DNA of 64,000 nucleotides, taken from Lepidodermella squamata. Its lineage: Eukaryota; Gastrotricha. The stretch spans positions 1,922,001-1,986,000 of the forward strand of contig JBLDXI010000054.1 of NCBI GenBank assembly GCA_047495785.1, given 5' to 3'. Positions 35,981 to 48,392 of this stretch are shown here, piece by piece. The notes beneath the pieces were generated by a model. That model saw nothing but the letters and a program-made list of their open reading frames with translations, was not told the origin of the DNA and did not search any database. The position numbers were made by a program, and so were the translations under genes. The stretch's first letter is position 1; each line of letters opens with the position of its first letter.

Positions 35981-38671
35981 ATGTCAGAAATGAATCCATT
36001 TTTGGTTTTTCTTTCTATTTTCACGATTAGCGATGTTCTCGTCCATTGCAGAGCGGGAGATGGTAATAAGATGGCTCTGAACTCGCCCATGCCTAAGTTT
36101 GAGGCTGCGTACTCTTATTACAACTCAACTGCAAGGAGGATGAAAATTCATATTTTAATGTCGATTGCATACAGCGGATTTTTCGGAATGGGTCCACCTT
36201 GCAGTGAAGCGAAAGGTGTAGCTCTGGATCAGCTCAGATCCGACCCCAAATGGCTGCCTAACTACGAACCTATCCTGGATCTGATTGACGACGAATGTCT
36301 CGATGAAACAGCGATTCAGAGGTTCACAGAGCGAATGAGATCAAGCGAAAATGAGGAAAATCTGTTTCCTATTCTGGTTGCTCAAGAATGTGACGGGCAA
36401 ATCGGTCAATTCATGTCAGCATCCTTAGTCAAGCAATTCAACTTCTTCGGAGTGAGTTCCTCATTGAATCATAATGTTCCCTTTATTAATAAAGTAACCT
36501 TTAGATGACGCTAGCTCAAGGGAATAACAGACTATACCTTGAAAGAGCCAGATTTCCCAACTACTTGAATTTCGGACAAAGAGGCGATATCCAATACGTA
36601 GCCCTTGCTAAATTCGCTTCGAAAATGGGCTGGAAGAAAGTTGGTATCATATCAGTCATCCATCCTTATAACAACATGGTAAGCGTTGAGTATTGGTTGA
36701 GTAAGACAGTTTTCGAGCTTTCTCTTGAAACAGATGGATCCTGGCCTTGTTATGGCTTTGGAGGCCGAAAATATCGGGATTTCATTATTCATGAAGCTTA
36801 CCACTTCCGAGGACACACATGAGACGCGTAGTGAGTTTGCGACTCTGAAGAAGATCGACGCGCGAATAATAATCTCGCAATTATCCAAACCTTGGACTGT
36901 GGCTTGCTGGCTGTATAGAATGGGCATGTATGGTCCTAAATACGTCGTTTTCAGCCTAGCTTGGTTTTCATTGCTCTACCCAGGTTCTGTGCCATATAAA
37001 GCTGGCCATTGGTGTAATGAGGACATGGCGTTGAATGTTGCGCCGAGCTTCATTTACTACGGTGATACTGGTCTTAGTAAAATTTTAGGACCCAACACTG
37101 TAGATTCGACTGGGATTTCCGAGCTGGGAATGAGAAACAAATTAAAGGAGAGGATTGAAAAACCAGAAACCCATGAGAACTGGGAATATTGGCCTGTTAT
37201 GTGCTACGACCGAGCTCTAACAGCGGGATGCCTGTTACACGAGACCGAAAAGGTCCTGAACGCGAATAATGAAACTTTGGCCGATTGGGTGACTTCTGAG
37301 CAAAAATTCAGAACTAAGGGTAGCCTTGTAGTTGAGGCAGTCAAAGAAGCCTCCTTCAGGCTTAAAATCACCGGCCTGAAGGGGGAGTATGGCATTAGTC
37401 GGGGGTCCAATCTAACTAAAGGGTACGTCCCTATTACATTCACAAGGACCTTCGCTAATAATTCAGGCTTTTCAACAGCAGCGTATCTTAAGCAGAATGA
37501 GAAGGATCCGATAATATTGCTTGATCTGAATTGGGGAACGAAAGATGGTCTGGCCCCTATGTACGAAGTGAAGAAGTTTGGTTTGAATGTACCAGTCATG
37601 CCATACTCAGCTAGTTACATTTTGATGCTCTTCTCGGCATTTCAGTGTCTCGTTATTATTGCGAGTGGATTACTTGGCTTCTTAAGGGGCCGTAGGCTAA
37701 CCAGGAGATTCAAAGGGCTGAAGTTGGCTAGTGGAGACTATTTAATATTATTGGGCAACATTATGACTCTGGCCTCAATTTTCCTTCTCCCCTTTGGAAT
37801 AGAAGATAGTTCCTTAGCTATGAATTGTACAGCAATAGTTTTTCTATGGGCTACGGGAATTTCGCTGATCTTCAGCGGAATTTCAGCCAAATTGAGAGTT
37901 CATGATGAGCTTACTCGTACCTTAGTCTCCTCGCTCAGCCGAGCGCAAAGCTCATTAGGAAATAAGCCATTTGTTTATGAGCGCGAATTCGACTCAGCCC
38001 TGGGTAAATTCGTGAACTCATTTCTCGAAAATTCAATCGTATTCGCTGTTTTCTGGGTCATTTTGCATTGTGCTTTGATGGCTATTATCATTGGTGTAAC
38101 GCCAATCGATGTCTCGCAGTATTTTATTGGTTGGGAATTCGAAGGGCCGGATTCGAGCGTCGTTTTTCAGCCCTACTACGTAGGGTGTCAAATTTCGGAG
38201 TCTTTTATTGGGAATCCAGTGGGCCTCGTTGTTCTATCTTTATCCGGCCTTCTGCAATTTGCGATGCTGTTCCGTGTATGTTTCCAGGTCTTCAAAGTTC
38301 AAAGCTTTAAGGTACCTAATCACGTTTTGCCGATAGAATTTTTCCTCATTATCATATTTTTAGCACTTCAAAACGTCCTTCCGAGGTCAGGATGTGCGCA
38401 ATATGGCTAAATTTGTGTACTGTGGGATTTCGCTAATTGTAGCCGCGATTGCGTTGGCGTTCATGAGCCCACCGAATCGATCCGAGTATCAGCCAATACT
38501 GCTAGCCTCATTCGCATTGACATTCTCAGTTGCTGCTTTCGTACCCGTCGTGGTAATGAAGGTATGTTCAGTCATTATCCCTTATAAGATGAAAGATACA
38601 ATTTATCATTTCAGATGCTGATCAGACCGAAAATGTCTGCAGCTAATACCGGTAGACTCGCGCATACCTGA
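35981..38671 (+). CDS. GABA-B-like class C receptor, copy B
   Basis: Exons 35981-36451, 36505-36678, 36734-38311, 38364-38561 and 38615-38671 are all phase 0 with introns of 52-55 bp, giving 825 aa. A second Met at 35990 aligns with the start of copy A and is equally plausible (822 aa). Exon 1 carries a signal peptide and the N-lobe of the Venus-flytrap. Exon 2 contains LNFGQRGDIQYVALAKFASK and exon 3 the rest of the flytrap plus most of the seven-helix domain. Exons 4 and 5 finish the last helices and a short tail. No cysteine-rich linker is seen. The family match to 7334-10037 is clear in the flytrap; ligand unknown. No defect is seen, so this is likely the functional copy. Confidence 0.88.
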
Positions 38672-40394
38672 AAAGAGGGTTGCTTTTTCGATTTCGTATA
38701 TTTCGTGATGAACAAAATATTTCGCGACCGAGAAACATATGAGAAAACGAGAATAAATAGCCGTAAATAAAAGGTTGTCCTGCTCGACATTCGTCCCATT
38801 TACATGAGCTTTCTTCAGAATCGGATGGGAACAGTTATAAAAATGAATATGTTACATTGAGAGTGTCGAATCGTTGAAAGTGCACTTTCCACGCACGAAT
38901 TTCCATTTAAAGTGAACTTTCAATTTTGAAAGTATACTATCCCCCATGGAAAGTATACTCTCAATATACTCTCATAACCATAGAAAACAATAATATTATA
39001 TCAATTCATGATAACAAATTATCAGTTATTAAATGAGGCTTACATTCATGAAACCCGGGTTGTTACATCCAACGTTTCCTGGTACGCAAAGCGGGGTTAG
39101 AGCCTCGTATTTGTAGCACATCCTGGCATTCTATAGACGAAACAGACGAAACGTCAGCGCAGATTTAGCAGTTATGTTTACAGACCCCGGTATTGCAGAC
39201 GCCGGTTGTTTGGAAAATAGAGCCCAGCTATCGATAGGGAGAAATCGGCTCAGCACTTCGGAGAAATTTGAAGAAAAAACCTGATATTCGGTCAGAAGAT
39301 TACAGCGAATCGGTTGCTGAACCTGGCACGCAGCCGGTGAATCGGTTGCTGAACTGCGAAAAGCAGCGAACCCAGTTCAATTTTTCACCCGAAGCCTTGT
39401 GACTTGACGCCGCCAAAATCAGGGTTAACGGCAAAACGTAGTAATACGAAATCATCTAATCGAAACTTGGCAAAAAATCTGCTTAAAATTGACGGAAAAG
39501 ATTTTGTGAAAATTTAATGAATGAAACGTCAATGACGTCTGTTTAAACTTTTTCATTGCGTCACCCCTGTGGTGAGATGGCACGTGTCAGTGTTTATCTC
39601 GGTTGGGTAGAGTTTAAAGCTTGTCTATTTTGTTATGATTTTGAAGAAAATAATGGGGAAAAATGGTCGCAATTTAGCACGGAGTTAAAAAGAAATATCA
39701 AACAAATCAAACAAACAAATCAAAGAAATAGTTCAAATTAAAGGTGCGTTTTTCAACATGCCCGAACTTGAATTGTTCTGGACTGTGATAACCCTTATCA
39801 ATAATATCGCAAGAAGCATTTTCACCACCAATTTTGTCGCTCGAATCTGATTCAAAGGAGAATTTCAAGCAAGTTTTCCACATACCAGATACAAGATCTA
39901 TCGAATTTCGATTGAATACTATAGCGAATAAGAGGCGAATATGGAAGAACAAGACCTCTGCTTGAACCTTCAATCCTGAGCCTTTGCTTGAAGCACGTGT
40001 GACGCACAAATGTGGCGCAGTTGGAAGAAGGGTCACTCTTAACTTAAAAATCAAGACAAATGTCATTGTTGAAGGTTTTCGAAAATCGCAGAAGATCAAG
40101 CGATGGCGCCCATGGAGTACACCCTTTTTCACGCTAGTGGGCGATCTCCACTGAATTATGTCTATGGGCTAGCATAAGTAGCTATCATAATAGTTGAAAA
40201 TTAACACCACCCAAGCACGTTGAAAACGTTGGAATGAATACTCACTTGGAATGAGTTGATGCGTTTCTCAAACAATGATTTATTAGCTGATTAAATGTTT
40301 AATTTTATTTCTTTCAGCATTTTTAAATTATAGAAGCAATCTCACACAGCTGCTATTTTTCTGTTCATTTTGCTTGGCTGCAATATGGAAGAAA
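38672..40394. other. Intergenic
   Basis: Contains GAAAGTATACT direct repeats near 38925-38965 and a duplicated GAATCGGTTGCTGAAC near 39307 and 39340. The minus-strand frame at 39707-40132 (141 codons) has fairly coding-like composition but no recognised domain or start context, so it may be a decayed element. The 3' part (about 40160-40394) is the 3' flank of the ankyrin gene and is duplicated at 34200-34600. Confidence 0.4.
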
Positions 40395-41603
40395 TTACTG
40401 ACAGTCTTGTTCAATCTCCCAAGTAGATCTCCTTTGCTCCTTTGCTCTGCAGATAATCCACCCCACGTCATTGCTCACTCCAGTACCACGGGCAGCATAC
40501 AAAACCGATTGCCCCTTGGAATTGAGTGCATTCACATCAGCCCCAGCTTCCTCAACCAGATACTTCAGCATGTCCATGGAAGAATCAATAGCCGTGAATA
40601 AGAGGCTGTCATCATTCACGTTCTTCCCATTTACATCAGATCCCTTAAGAACCAAGTATTTGACAACGTTGACGTGACCATTCCGAACCGCAGGTTGAAT
40701 AGCTCGTCTCCCAAGAATGTCCATGTGATCAATGACAGCTCCCTTTTCTACGAACATCTTGACAACCTCCAGATGGTTGCAAGCTGCAGCCATGATAATA
40801 GGTGTTGCCTCATATTCTCCTTTCTGGTTGACGTCGGCTCCCACCTCGATGAAGTATTTCAATACTTCAATATGCCCGCGCTCTACAGCCATTGTAAACG
40901 CTGTATCTTTTCCCAAATCGTCCTTTTGAAGTTGATTCGCGCCACGTTCCACCAATAATCTTACCACATTTGCCAGGCCTGCCTGGGCGGCGAGCATCAA
41001 AGGGGTGCAACGACAGTAGCTCGTCTCGCGTGCTTCGATCGAAGCTCCTCGATCCAGAAGAATTTTAGCGATTTCCTCGCGATCTGATGGATTTTCTTTA
41101 CATTGAACTGCTCTGTGCAGCAGAGTGCCGTTGTTCGCAGTAACGGTGTATTCGCTGTTAACAGCTTTACACTTGTTCCAGTCTTCCTCATCCAGGTTTC
41201 GCCAATCAGAATTGAAATTGCCGCCTGTTGCCTCATCAATATTTGCTATGATTGATTTTGCCGCAGACGCATCCAAGTCGCCGTACAGCGTTTCGAAAAG
41301 AGACAAGTAGAGAGAATCTGCGCCATTTGTATCCTATCAATAGGGCGGTAATTAGGGATTTGATTATAGCGTGGTCTGATAACTGAATAACTGATGTAAG
41401 ACTTTATTTCAATTTTTACCGCCGGCGTATTTACATTTGGTGAGACTTACTTTTCCCCGCTAACCATGCTTGTGTGCGAACATCCCAAGAACGGAATGAA
41501 TATGGCTTCAAATGCTTACCTTTGCCACATTTTTGAAGCATGCGTTAGCCGACCTAGAAAGGACTAGCACAGCTATCCACACAAGCAGAATATCATTGGC
41601 CAT
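40395..41603 (-). CDS. Secreted ankyrin-repeat protein
   Basis: Exon 1 (41520-41603) encodes MANDILLVWIAVLVLSRSANA, a signal peptide with an A-N-A|C cleavage site. A GT-AG intron of 186 bp follows, then exon 2 (40395-41333), all phase 0, giving 340 aa. After a leader with SLYLSLFETLYGDLDASAAK come about seven or eight ankyrin repeats. They start at GTLLHRAVQ, and HLEVVKMFVEKGA is a typical core. The C-terminal tail is basic then acidic. Ankyrin domains are normally cytosolic, and pairing with a cleavable signal peptide implies secretion or luminal location. The same two-part design recurs at 59357-60840 and, broken, at 45835-58001. Function unknown; extracellular ankyrin scaffolds are known in latrotoxins, but nothing else here resembles a toxin. 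Confidence 0.8.
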
Positions 41604-42446
41604 TGCAGCAACTTTATACTAACAAAACAAAACTTCAAATAGTTTTATGGGGACTCGATGGTTAATTTATTGCAGCGTAGTTGAAAATTAGCATATTCTA
41701 TTTATAACTTATGACAGCGTTGGATGTTGGATTTTATGTTCAATCTGACAGTGTACGGGGACTTTTACCATTGCTGAACTGATATGAATTAGCGAAAACA
41801 GCCGCATGACCATGAAATAGTTGGATAATCATGATCGCAGATCTCCTTCTGCTACCAAGCCATGAATCAGCATTTTGGAATTTTCTTTTCTCGACGTTAT
41901 AATTTTTGTAGTTTTTATTATGGATTAGATTCGGGTGATCGAGTTGATTGGCTCAATGGGCTTAATTTCTCGAATTTTAAAATCAAATAAGGGGCGAGAC
42001 TTCTCCCTGCAAAATATTAAGATTCAGTCGGGATGTGAAGTGAATGAGGAATTGCGGCGTTATAGCAAGGGATTCGCCATATCCTTGAATAACCTCGGAA
42101 ACTCAGTTTAACTTCATTCATAATGGGACCCTGGTGCATTCAAAGCGAAAAATGTCGTGCAGCCGGAACCTTGATTCTCGAAACCTGATCCTACACTCGC
42201 ACCAAAAGAGGCACTGCTGTTCATCGCCATTTTTAAATGCACGGTTCGAGTCCAACGATAATGGTGCATGAATTTGTACGGTTCGAACGGTTCGAGGTTT
42301 AATTAGGGAGGATCTAATCTCTGAATTGAAGAGAGGGGATTCAGAAAATTGTAGGTCCTTTATATTCCGGTATATACGGTACATATTATATGAATAACAC
42401 TAACACGTTCTATAATATGGTGTATCTCACGTCATTGTAATTTGTA

Positions 42447-43229
42447 CTTGGGACTAATACTGTATGGACTCGACACTAGCCACTTTTCTGCTGGACAGGA
42501 AAAAAATCAATAATTTTGATGCGAGAAAATCACACGAAAAATGTGTTTTTTACGCATTCAAGGCACCATTTTTACGCATCCGCCCGTTACAAAGCCAAAG
42601 ACAGGACCAGTTTCACGAGAGTACCGTATGGGCAAGCCATACCGATAGATACAGACTTAATTTTTATGAATATCGGTAGCTAAAGTCACGATCTTTGCAA
42701 CAGTGCTAAGTTCAAAATTTTATGACTTTGCTATTATTTTACTTGGAATTTTAAACAGAAATTGTCATTTTGAGGAAATAAAATAATGGCAAAAAATTAT
42801 TCAATGCGTCATGAATATTCTCTCGTATTTTTTTCTTAATAAATCAGCGTAAGTAGTTCGGTTCTATTTTCAGAAAGTTTTACTCATTCTGTTAGAAACA
42901 TCAATTTAGTTAAGTAAATTCAGCCCCCAGTAGGTCGTGGTTTATACCGTTACAAAGGTCCTCTCATGCAGAATTCGGGTATGTAAAATTAAATGCAATC
43001 TGAAATAAAGGTAAGGTGTGATACGGTACCAACGGGACGAGACTCCGATTCTTTCCAATGTAATGGGCGCATGCGTAAAAAAGTTTCTTATAAAACGTCA
43101 TTTTGCGATTTTTTTCTCGCGATTTTGAACGACTTCACGATCAGGATTCTTCGGACGGTTTTTGGCGTCCAGCAGGATTTTAATGGAGAGACGCTAGCAG
43201 TGTCGAGTCCATACAGTATTAGTCCCAAG
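42447..43229. mobile_element. Non-autonomous hAT-like DNA transposon
   Basis: A 783-bp element has terminal inverted repeats of about 34 bp beginning CTTGGGACTAATACTGTATG, with one short indel between the arms. It is flanked by a perfect 8-bp target duplication AATTTGTA (42439-42446 and 43230-43237). An 8-bp duplication is the hallmark of hAT elements. No transposase frame is present, so it must be mobilised in trans. Confidence 0.85.
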
Positions 43230-43245
43230 AATTTGTAGCGGGTTG

Positions 43246-43345
43246 CTCTTCATATATTCATATGCTTCCATTGCGGATAGCAACTTGCAGAACTGATTCG
43301 CCCTTCGACTTAAACGCCTTCACATGAGCTCCAGACTTGAAACGA
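43246..43345 (-). pseudogene. Ankyrin C-terminal fragment
   Basis: Minus strand reads KSGAHVKAFKSKGESVLQVA then IRNGSI and a stop. This aligns with GADLNVVNSKGESVLQFAIRTG of the gene at 59357-60840. It is a remnant of another family member, truncated immediately next to the hAT-like insertion. Confidence 0.7.
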
Positions 43346-43876
43346 TACTTGGGCCTGAAACTATGTAATCGCGATTAATACACAGTTTCACGAGAATGAT
43401 AGCAATTCGACAATGAATGAGGTCGAATTGCCCAGTGCAGCAGCGAGCAGCGTGTTTTGAACTCGGTACTAAAATAGCTAAGACAATAGACCTTAGTTGA
43501 AAATAACTCCAAGGCCAGCTGATCAATTTTGTCCATTTCGCACTGCAAGAGAGGGACTTAGAAAATATAATATGAAAGGAATAAAGGCTGATTAAAAACA
43601 AAACTGATGAAGATAATATAAATGTTAACATAAAATACCTTTGACTATATGCGCGCGCGTTATAAATTTAGCTGGGACTTTCGAACATTATTTTTGATGC
43701 TGCGCCCTGCGCCCCCTACCACGCTATTCTTCATTAGAAAGTATGCTCAGTTGTCATCGAGCTTAAAATAACTCCGTTCGTAAACATCCTCAAGAAGCTC
43801 GAACGCAGAAGAGTCTTTCAGTCATTCATCTTTCTTTCGTTTTAAATTCAACTATCGACTAAAACATCTCATTTAA

Positions 43877-45394
43877 ATGGCTTTTAGGCTCGCTGTTCTC
43901 GCTGCGACATTGGGCATTGCCTGCAGTCGTGAGTTACAGCCTCTTTCACCAATTCATAGCTCATGTCGCGTTTGTCTTTTCAGAAAGTCCAGTCACCATT
44001 TCGAAAGCTGTCGATTGCTCGAATGAAGTGATCAAAACCGCCTACCAGCCTGAATCTGGCAGTTTGTACGACCTCGGCAATCATCGCATTAACTGCTCCG
44101 ATGGCAGCTACCTGTCGTCTTGGAAGATCCAGAGGGGTGTAAAGGAGGCTAACAAATTGCAGTATGCGTATAAGTGCTGCAAGGCACCGTCTGTCGGAAC
44201 CTGCAGACAAGTTACAAATGACAAGACAGATGGCAGTGGCGGAGATTCTGTCTTTCTGGATAGACAAGATATCAAGTGCAACGACAATGAGGTTCTGAAA
44301 AGCTTCAGCCAGGCTAATTCTAATGGACAGATCCAATATTCCTACACTTGCTGCGCGGTTAGTATTTAGTACCGGCGTCATGACGCCCAAATGCTCCCAG
44401 GCATGAAGCAAATTTTTGGGTTGGGAAATCCGGAAGCCGGAAGCGTTGATATAAGAAACTCTTTTCTAGGACCCATTATATCTCACATTTTTTCATTTTC
44501 AGATTGCAGGTGAAGTTTTTTATGCCAGTAAGGCGGTTACCACCAATTTTGACGAGGAAAGTGGCAAACTTTGGTCCTTTGAACGTCACATTGTCGCCTG
44601 TGCGGACGGCGAACTGATGCAGAGATGGCACCTTCAACGCATCGCAGACAAGGGACAGATACGCTTCGAATACACGTGTGCTATCATCCTTTCCTTGCCG
44701 GAAACTTGCGGTAAGTGTAACAGGTTTCTAGGTTTCTGAATCAACTATCACTTTCTTCTCTGCAGCAACCGCTAAGTGGTACGAAAAGTGCTCCAATGCC
44801 AACCAGGTAACCGCGGCGACCAGTGCCCTCAACGGGAACATGTACGGCCTCGCACCTCACAACGTCAAATGCCCCGCCAGCAGTTATCTAACTTCTTTCG
44901 GACTAACTAGGCCTAGCGAAACCACCATCCAATACTCGTACACTTGCTGCGCTGCCCCCATCACATTGATGTGCCGCGAACTCGAGAACTTTTGGACTGA
45001 TGGTAGTGGGGGCGACACCAACTTCCTGGACAGGCAGAATGTCCAGTGCAATGCTAACGAGGCCATGAACAGATTCACGCTACGTCAGGACCCTACCACC
45101 GGCTGGGTTACCTACAACTACACGTGCTGCGCGGTGAGAATTCCGAAAAATCAATGCTGCACATATTTCAATGAGATGTTATTATTTCAGGTCGTAGGTA
45201 AGGTGACTACTACAAACCACGTGACTGATTACGCAGATGAACAAGGAACGAAATCGTTCTCCCTCGCCAGCCATCGCCCGACGTGCCCCGATGGCAAGTT
45301 GTTGCAGCAGTTCAAACTGAAGCGCAGTGGTTCGGGCACCCACCGATACGAGTACACCTGTGCTAAGGTCGCGAACGACGCTTGTGCCGCGTGA
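43877..45394 (+). CDS. Secreted Cys-rich protein of six Y-x-Y-T-C(C) modules
   Basis: Five exons 43877-43928, 43984-44357, 44503-44710, 44766-45133 and 45191-45394 give 401 aa. MAFRLAVLAATLGIACS is a signal peptide. Six modules of about 60-70 residues follow. Each has a Cys in a C-x-D/N-G/N-x-x-L/V-x-x-F/W context and ends in YxYxCC or YTC. Modules 2 and 5 share TDGSGGD(S/T)xFLDRQ. Modules 3 and 6 end in a single Cys (FEYTCA, YEYTCA), the others in CC. The protein is therefore an A-B-C cassette duplicated to A-B-C-A-B-C, and introns fall at matching module borders. I do not recognise the family name. Extracellular disulphide-rich structure is likely; function unknown. Confidence 0.8.
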
Positions 45395-45624
45395 ATCGGA
45401 GAGGAGTAGCAATGTCGAGAGTTTGCTGGCAAAAAAATTTGTGAATGGTAATAGGTACAAATAATATTAACCTATAGTCGAGAGGAATGGGGGTGAAATT
45501 CAACTTAATCATGAGGGTGGAATTAATAAATCAAAAAACTGACATATCATCGTCTTTCTGATCTGAATCGAGCTTTCAATGTCGAAAATAACCTTTGTGA
45601 AATTCCTACTCACTGCAGAAAGAT

Positions 45625-45838
45625 ACTCACTACGTCTGATATGGACAAAGCCGAAGTTCTGAGTTATCTGGTTCGAAATAAGTTGATTCCGCCGAATCAG
45701 TATGGTTTTCTGCCAAAGCGATATGCGAACTTCAGCTGCTTCTTTGCCTGAAGGATTGGACGGACGCGATTGATCGGGGGTAGTGCGTTGATGTCATATA
45801 CTTGGGCCTGTCAAGAGCGTTCGATATCGTTGCTATCA
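45625..45838 (+). mobile_element. Non-LTR retrotransposon reverse-transcriptase fragment
   Basis: Plus strand reads LVRNKLIPPNQYGFLPKR. After a frameshift it reads LLLCLKDWTDAIDRG, a stop, then CVDVIYLGLSRAFDIV. These are the fingers and first catalytic-Asp region of Jockey/CR1-type LINE reverse transcriptases. Truncated at both ends and broken. Its 3' edge abuts the truncated end of the ankyrin pseudogene. Confidence 0.75.
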
Positions 45839-46335
45839 ACATCCGTTTTCGAGCAAAATCTTGACAGCCTCCAGATAGTTGGAACGTGTAGCCTTCACAG
45901 GGGTGTTGTCCCGTATTCTCCTTTTTGGCTGACGTCGGCTCCCACTTCAATTAAGTATTTTAAAACTTCAATATGCCCGGGCTCTACAGCCATTGTAAAC
46001 GCTGTATCTTTTCCTCCGTAATCCTTTGGTGATATATTCGCGCCGCGTTCTACCAGTAATCTTACCACATTCACCAGTCCGGCTTGGGCAGCGAGCATCA
46101 AAGGGGTGTAATTAAAGTAGCTCATCTCGCGTGCTTCGATCGACGCTCCTCGATCCAGAAGAATTTTAGTAATTTTCTGGCGTTCTGATGGATTCTCTTT
46201 ACATTGAACTGCTCTGTGCAGCAGAGTGCCGTTGTTCGCAGTAACGGTGTATTCGCTGTTAACAGCTTCACACCCGTTCCATTCATTCTCATCCAGTTTT
46301 CGCAAATCAGGATTGAAATTGCAGCCTGTTGCCTA

Positions 46336-47088
46336 ATGGTGCTTTCACAAATGCGTCCGACGAGCGTCCGACGTTTTCGGCGCCCGAAGTAGCGTAATAG
46401 TTGTCCGACGTTTAGATTTCCTTTCACAAACGCGCGCACTTCGGCCCGCGCGCCCGAAGTTTAAACAATAGCGTGTCCGACGCGGCGCGCGCACGCACAA
46501 CAAAGAACGTCGGATCGGAGGCCCGCAAAACTACCGTCCGAAGTGCGTCCGAACCGAAGCTTGTAGCGAACTATTATTACACGCACACCAATAAACGTAA
46601 GCGCGCGCGCGGCCATTCGACTGCTTGACTGACTGTAAAACACTCAAGTCGTCTTGAATTACGACGAGTCATGAAAATGAGTTTCAAATATACCACAAAA
46701 GTTGATCAGTAAGGCCGGCAAAACCGCGCTCGCGCGCAAGAAAAAATTGATGATATGCAAATCATGCGTCTCAATCACATAATTTTTCGAAGAAATTTGG
46801 ATTTTTATGATCCGCATCGCATTTCACGTCTCATTACTCAGTTGAATTCAGCATTAACGCTGAAATGGAAATTTTTTGCCTGACCCCTGCCACTCGCATG
46901 CACGCGCGCTCAAGTGCGTGACACCCAGCAACTTCGGCGACTAAACAATAGAGACTTCGGGCGTCCGACCGCGCGCGCGCGTCCGAAGTGCCACTGATAA
47001 CGCTCTCCGATGTTTCGCTTCACTCTACCGAAGTTTGCGAGTTGCTAGCCGACGTTTTCACCGTCGGACGCATTTGTGAAAGCACCAT
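46336..47088. mobile_element. CG-rich TIR element inserted in an ankyrin exon
   Basis: The ends ATGGTGCTTTCACAAATGCG and its inverse are flanked by TA on both sides (46334-46335 and 47089-47090), suggesting TA target duplication. The inner arms repeat CGTCCGA and CGAAGT motifs and alternating CG runs (for example near 46970-46980). No transposase frame. The element interrupts the exon between TGTTGCC and TCAATCTTTG. Confidence 0.8.
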
Positions 47089-47269
47089 TATCAATCTTTG
47101 CTATGATTGATTTTGCCGCTGATGCATCCAAGTCGCCATAGAGCGTTTCGAAAAGAGACAAGTAGAGAGAATTTACGTCATCTGGGTCCTACAAATTAGA
47201 CGGTAACATAACAACTAGGGATCAGACGTTAGCGTCGCAGATTTAGTCTTGTTTACTAGTCTCTTTATA

Positions 47270-48057
47270 CAGTGTGTCCAAAAAATTTTGCAACATTACA
47301 AATCGATGCAGCTCCCTCATTTTGGCGAATTTTTCCATGATCAAGACAGATTCTGAAAGCTCAAATCACCGCGTTTATTTGGTTAAATTCACATAGCGTT
47401 AAGTTCAAAAATGAGAAAGATGTGACAGATAATGTGCAAAAAAATAATTTTCAAAATTACAACGACTTTTCGAAATGTTCCTTTTTGAAAATGTTCCTGC
47501 ATGTTGATTTCGTCAGACCCCACTTCTCACTAACAGCTCGCAATGATGTTGGTTGATGGAGTTTAACCCGACGCTTGATGTTTCGTCGAACTCGTTGAAT
47601 GACTGCAGGCGTTGACTTCGATTTCTTATGTGGAACTCGATTGTTCTTGACTAATCCTCGTCGCCGGAAATTTGATACCCATCTCAATACCAACGAACGA
47701 TCCGGAACTTTAAAACTGGTTGAGCCTCTGTTTTCGAGCCGGAAGGCTCTGCAGGCAGACGTCGGAGAGTTGCCGTGAGTAAAGTAAAGCTCAACTATAC
47801 GGGCTTTGACCGTTGGAGGCCACATGCAACGATTAAACAACGAAAATAGCGGTGAAAAAGTCGTTGTCAAAAAGAAATTGCATTTTTTCATTTCAAACTT
47901 TGTTTGTGCACTCATTTTAAGGCTGATTTTTATAAAATGGATATCGAAAAAAACGCGGTGATTTGAGCTTTCAGAATCTGTCTTGATCATGGAAAAATTC
48001 GCCAAAATGAGGGAGCTGCATTGATTTGTAATGTTGCAAAATTTTTTGGACACACTG
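47270..48057 (-). mobile_element. Tc1/mariner-type element, transposase reduced to its DNA-binding domain
   Basis: A 788-bp element has long, nearly perfect inverted repeats of about 110 bp (CAGTGTGTCCAAAAAATTTT) and TA on both flanks (47268-47269, 48058-48059). The frame at 47457-48053, probably starting inside at MWPPTVKAR, encodes a helix-turn-helix pair (VKARIVELYFTHGNSPTSAC; SLRAVSEKWGLTKSTCRNIF). It ends without any DDE/D catalytic part. Such proteins can bind the repeats but not cut. It sits in the intron of the split ankyrin gene. Confidence 0.8.
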
Positions 48058-48197
48058 TATTTTTACCGTCAAAGTTCTTGCTGCAGTTTGTGTCACTACT
48101 TTTCACCACTAGCCATGCCGGCTAAATGGCTTGGTGCAAACACCTTTCAAAGCTGATGAAAGAAACGTGTGTGTCTTTCAAGGTTAGAGGTTTATTC
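47591..48197. repeat. 607-bp direct duplication, left copy
   Basis: Identical as far as can be read to 57152-57758. It starts inside the mariner element (CTCGTTGAATGACTGCAGG) and ends at GGTTTATTC, exactly where the 3' LTR begins. Confidence 0.9.
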
Positions 48198-48392
48198 TGT
48201 AATATCCGGCACGGTACGGATACCACACGGGTTCGATATAAAGAGTAAATAACAGTCAGGCAGAAATGATCCAAAACTCCTCATTTTATTGTTATTGTGT
48301 TTCAGTATTTATACTGCGGCACGCAGGCCGCTTATTGGTTGGTATGCGGGCCAATCGCGCTCGACTTGCGTGTCGCGCGTCCGCATAGCACA
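48198..48392 (-). repeat. 3' LTR
   Basis: TGTGCTATGCGG...GGATATTACA on the minus strand. It contains a TATAAATA box (48306-48313) and an AATAAA polyadenylation signal (48285-48290) in the correct order. Confidence 0.9.

Larger units (their letters stand above)
41604..43876. other. Intergenic with a hAT-like element and an ankyrin remnant
   Basis: Apart from the listed element (42447-43229) and ankyrin remnant (43246-43345), no gene is recognised. A TATAAATT near 43671 follows a short GCGCGCGCG run. Confidence 0.4.

Noticed and set aside
39707-40132. 141-codon open frame on the minus strand
   Set aside because: Composition is suggestive but there is no domain, no start context and no related sequence in the window; mentioned only as a possible decayed element.
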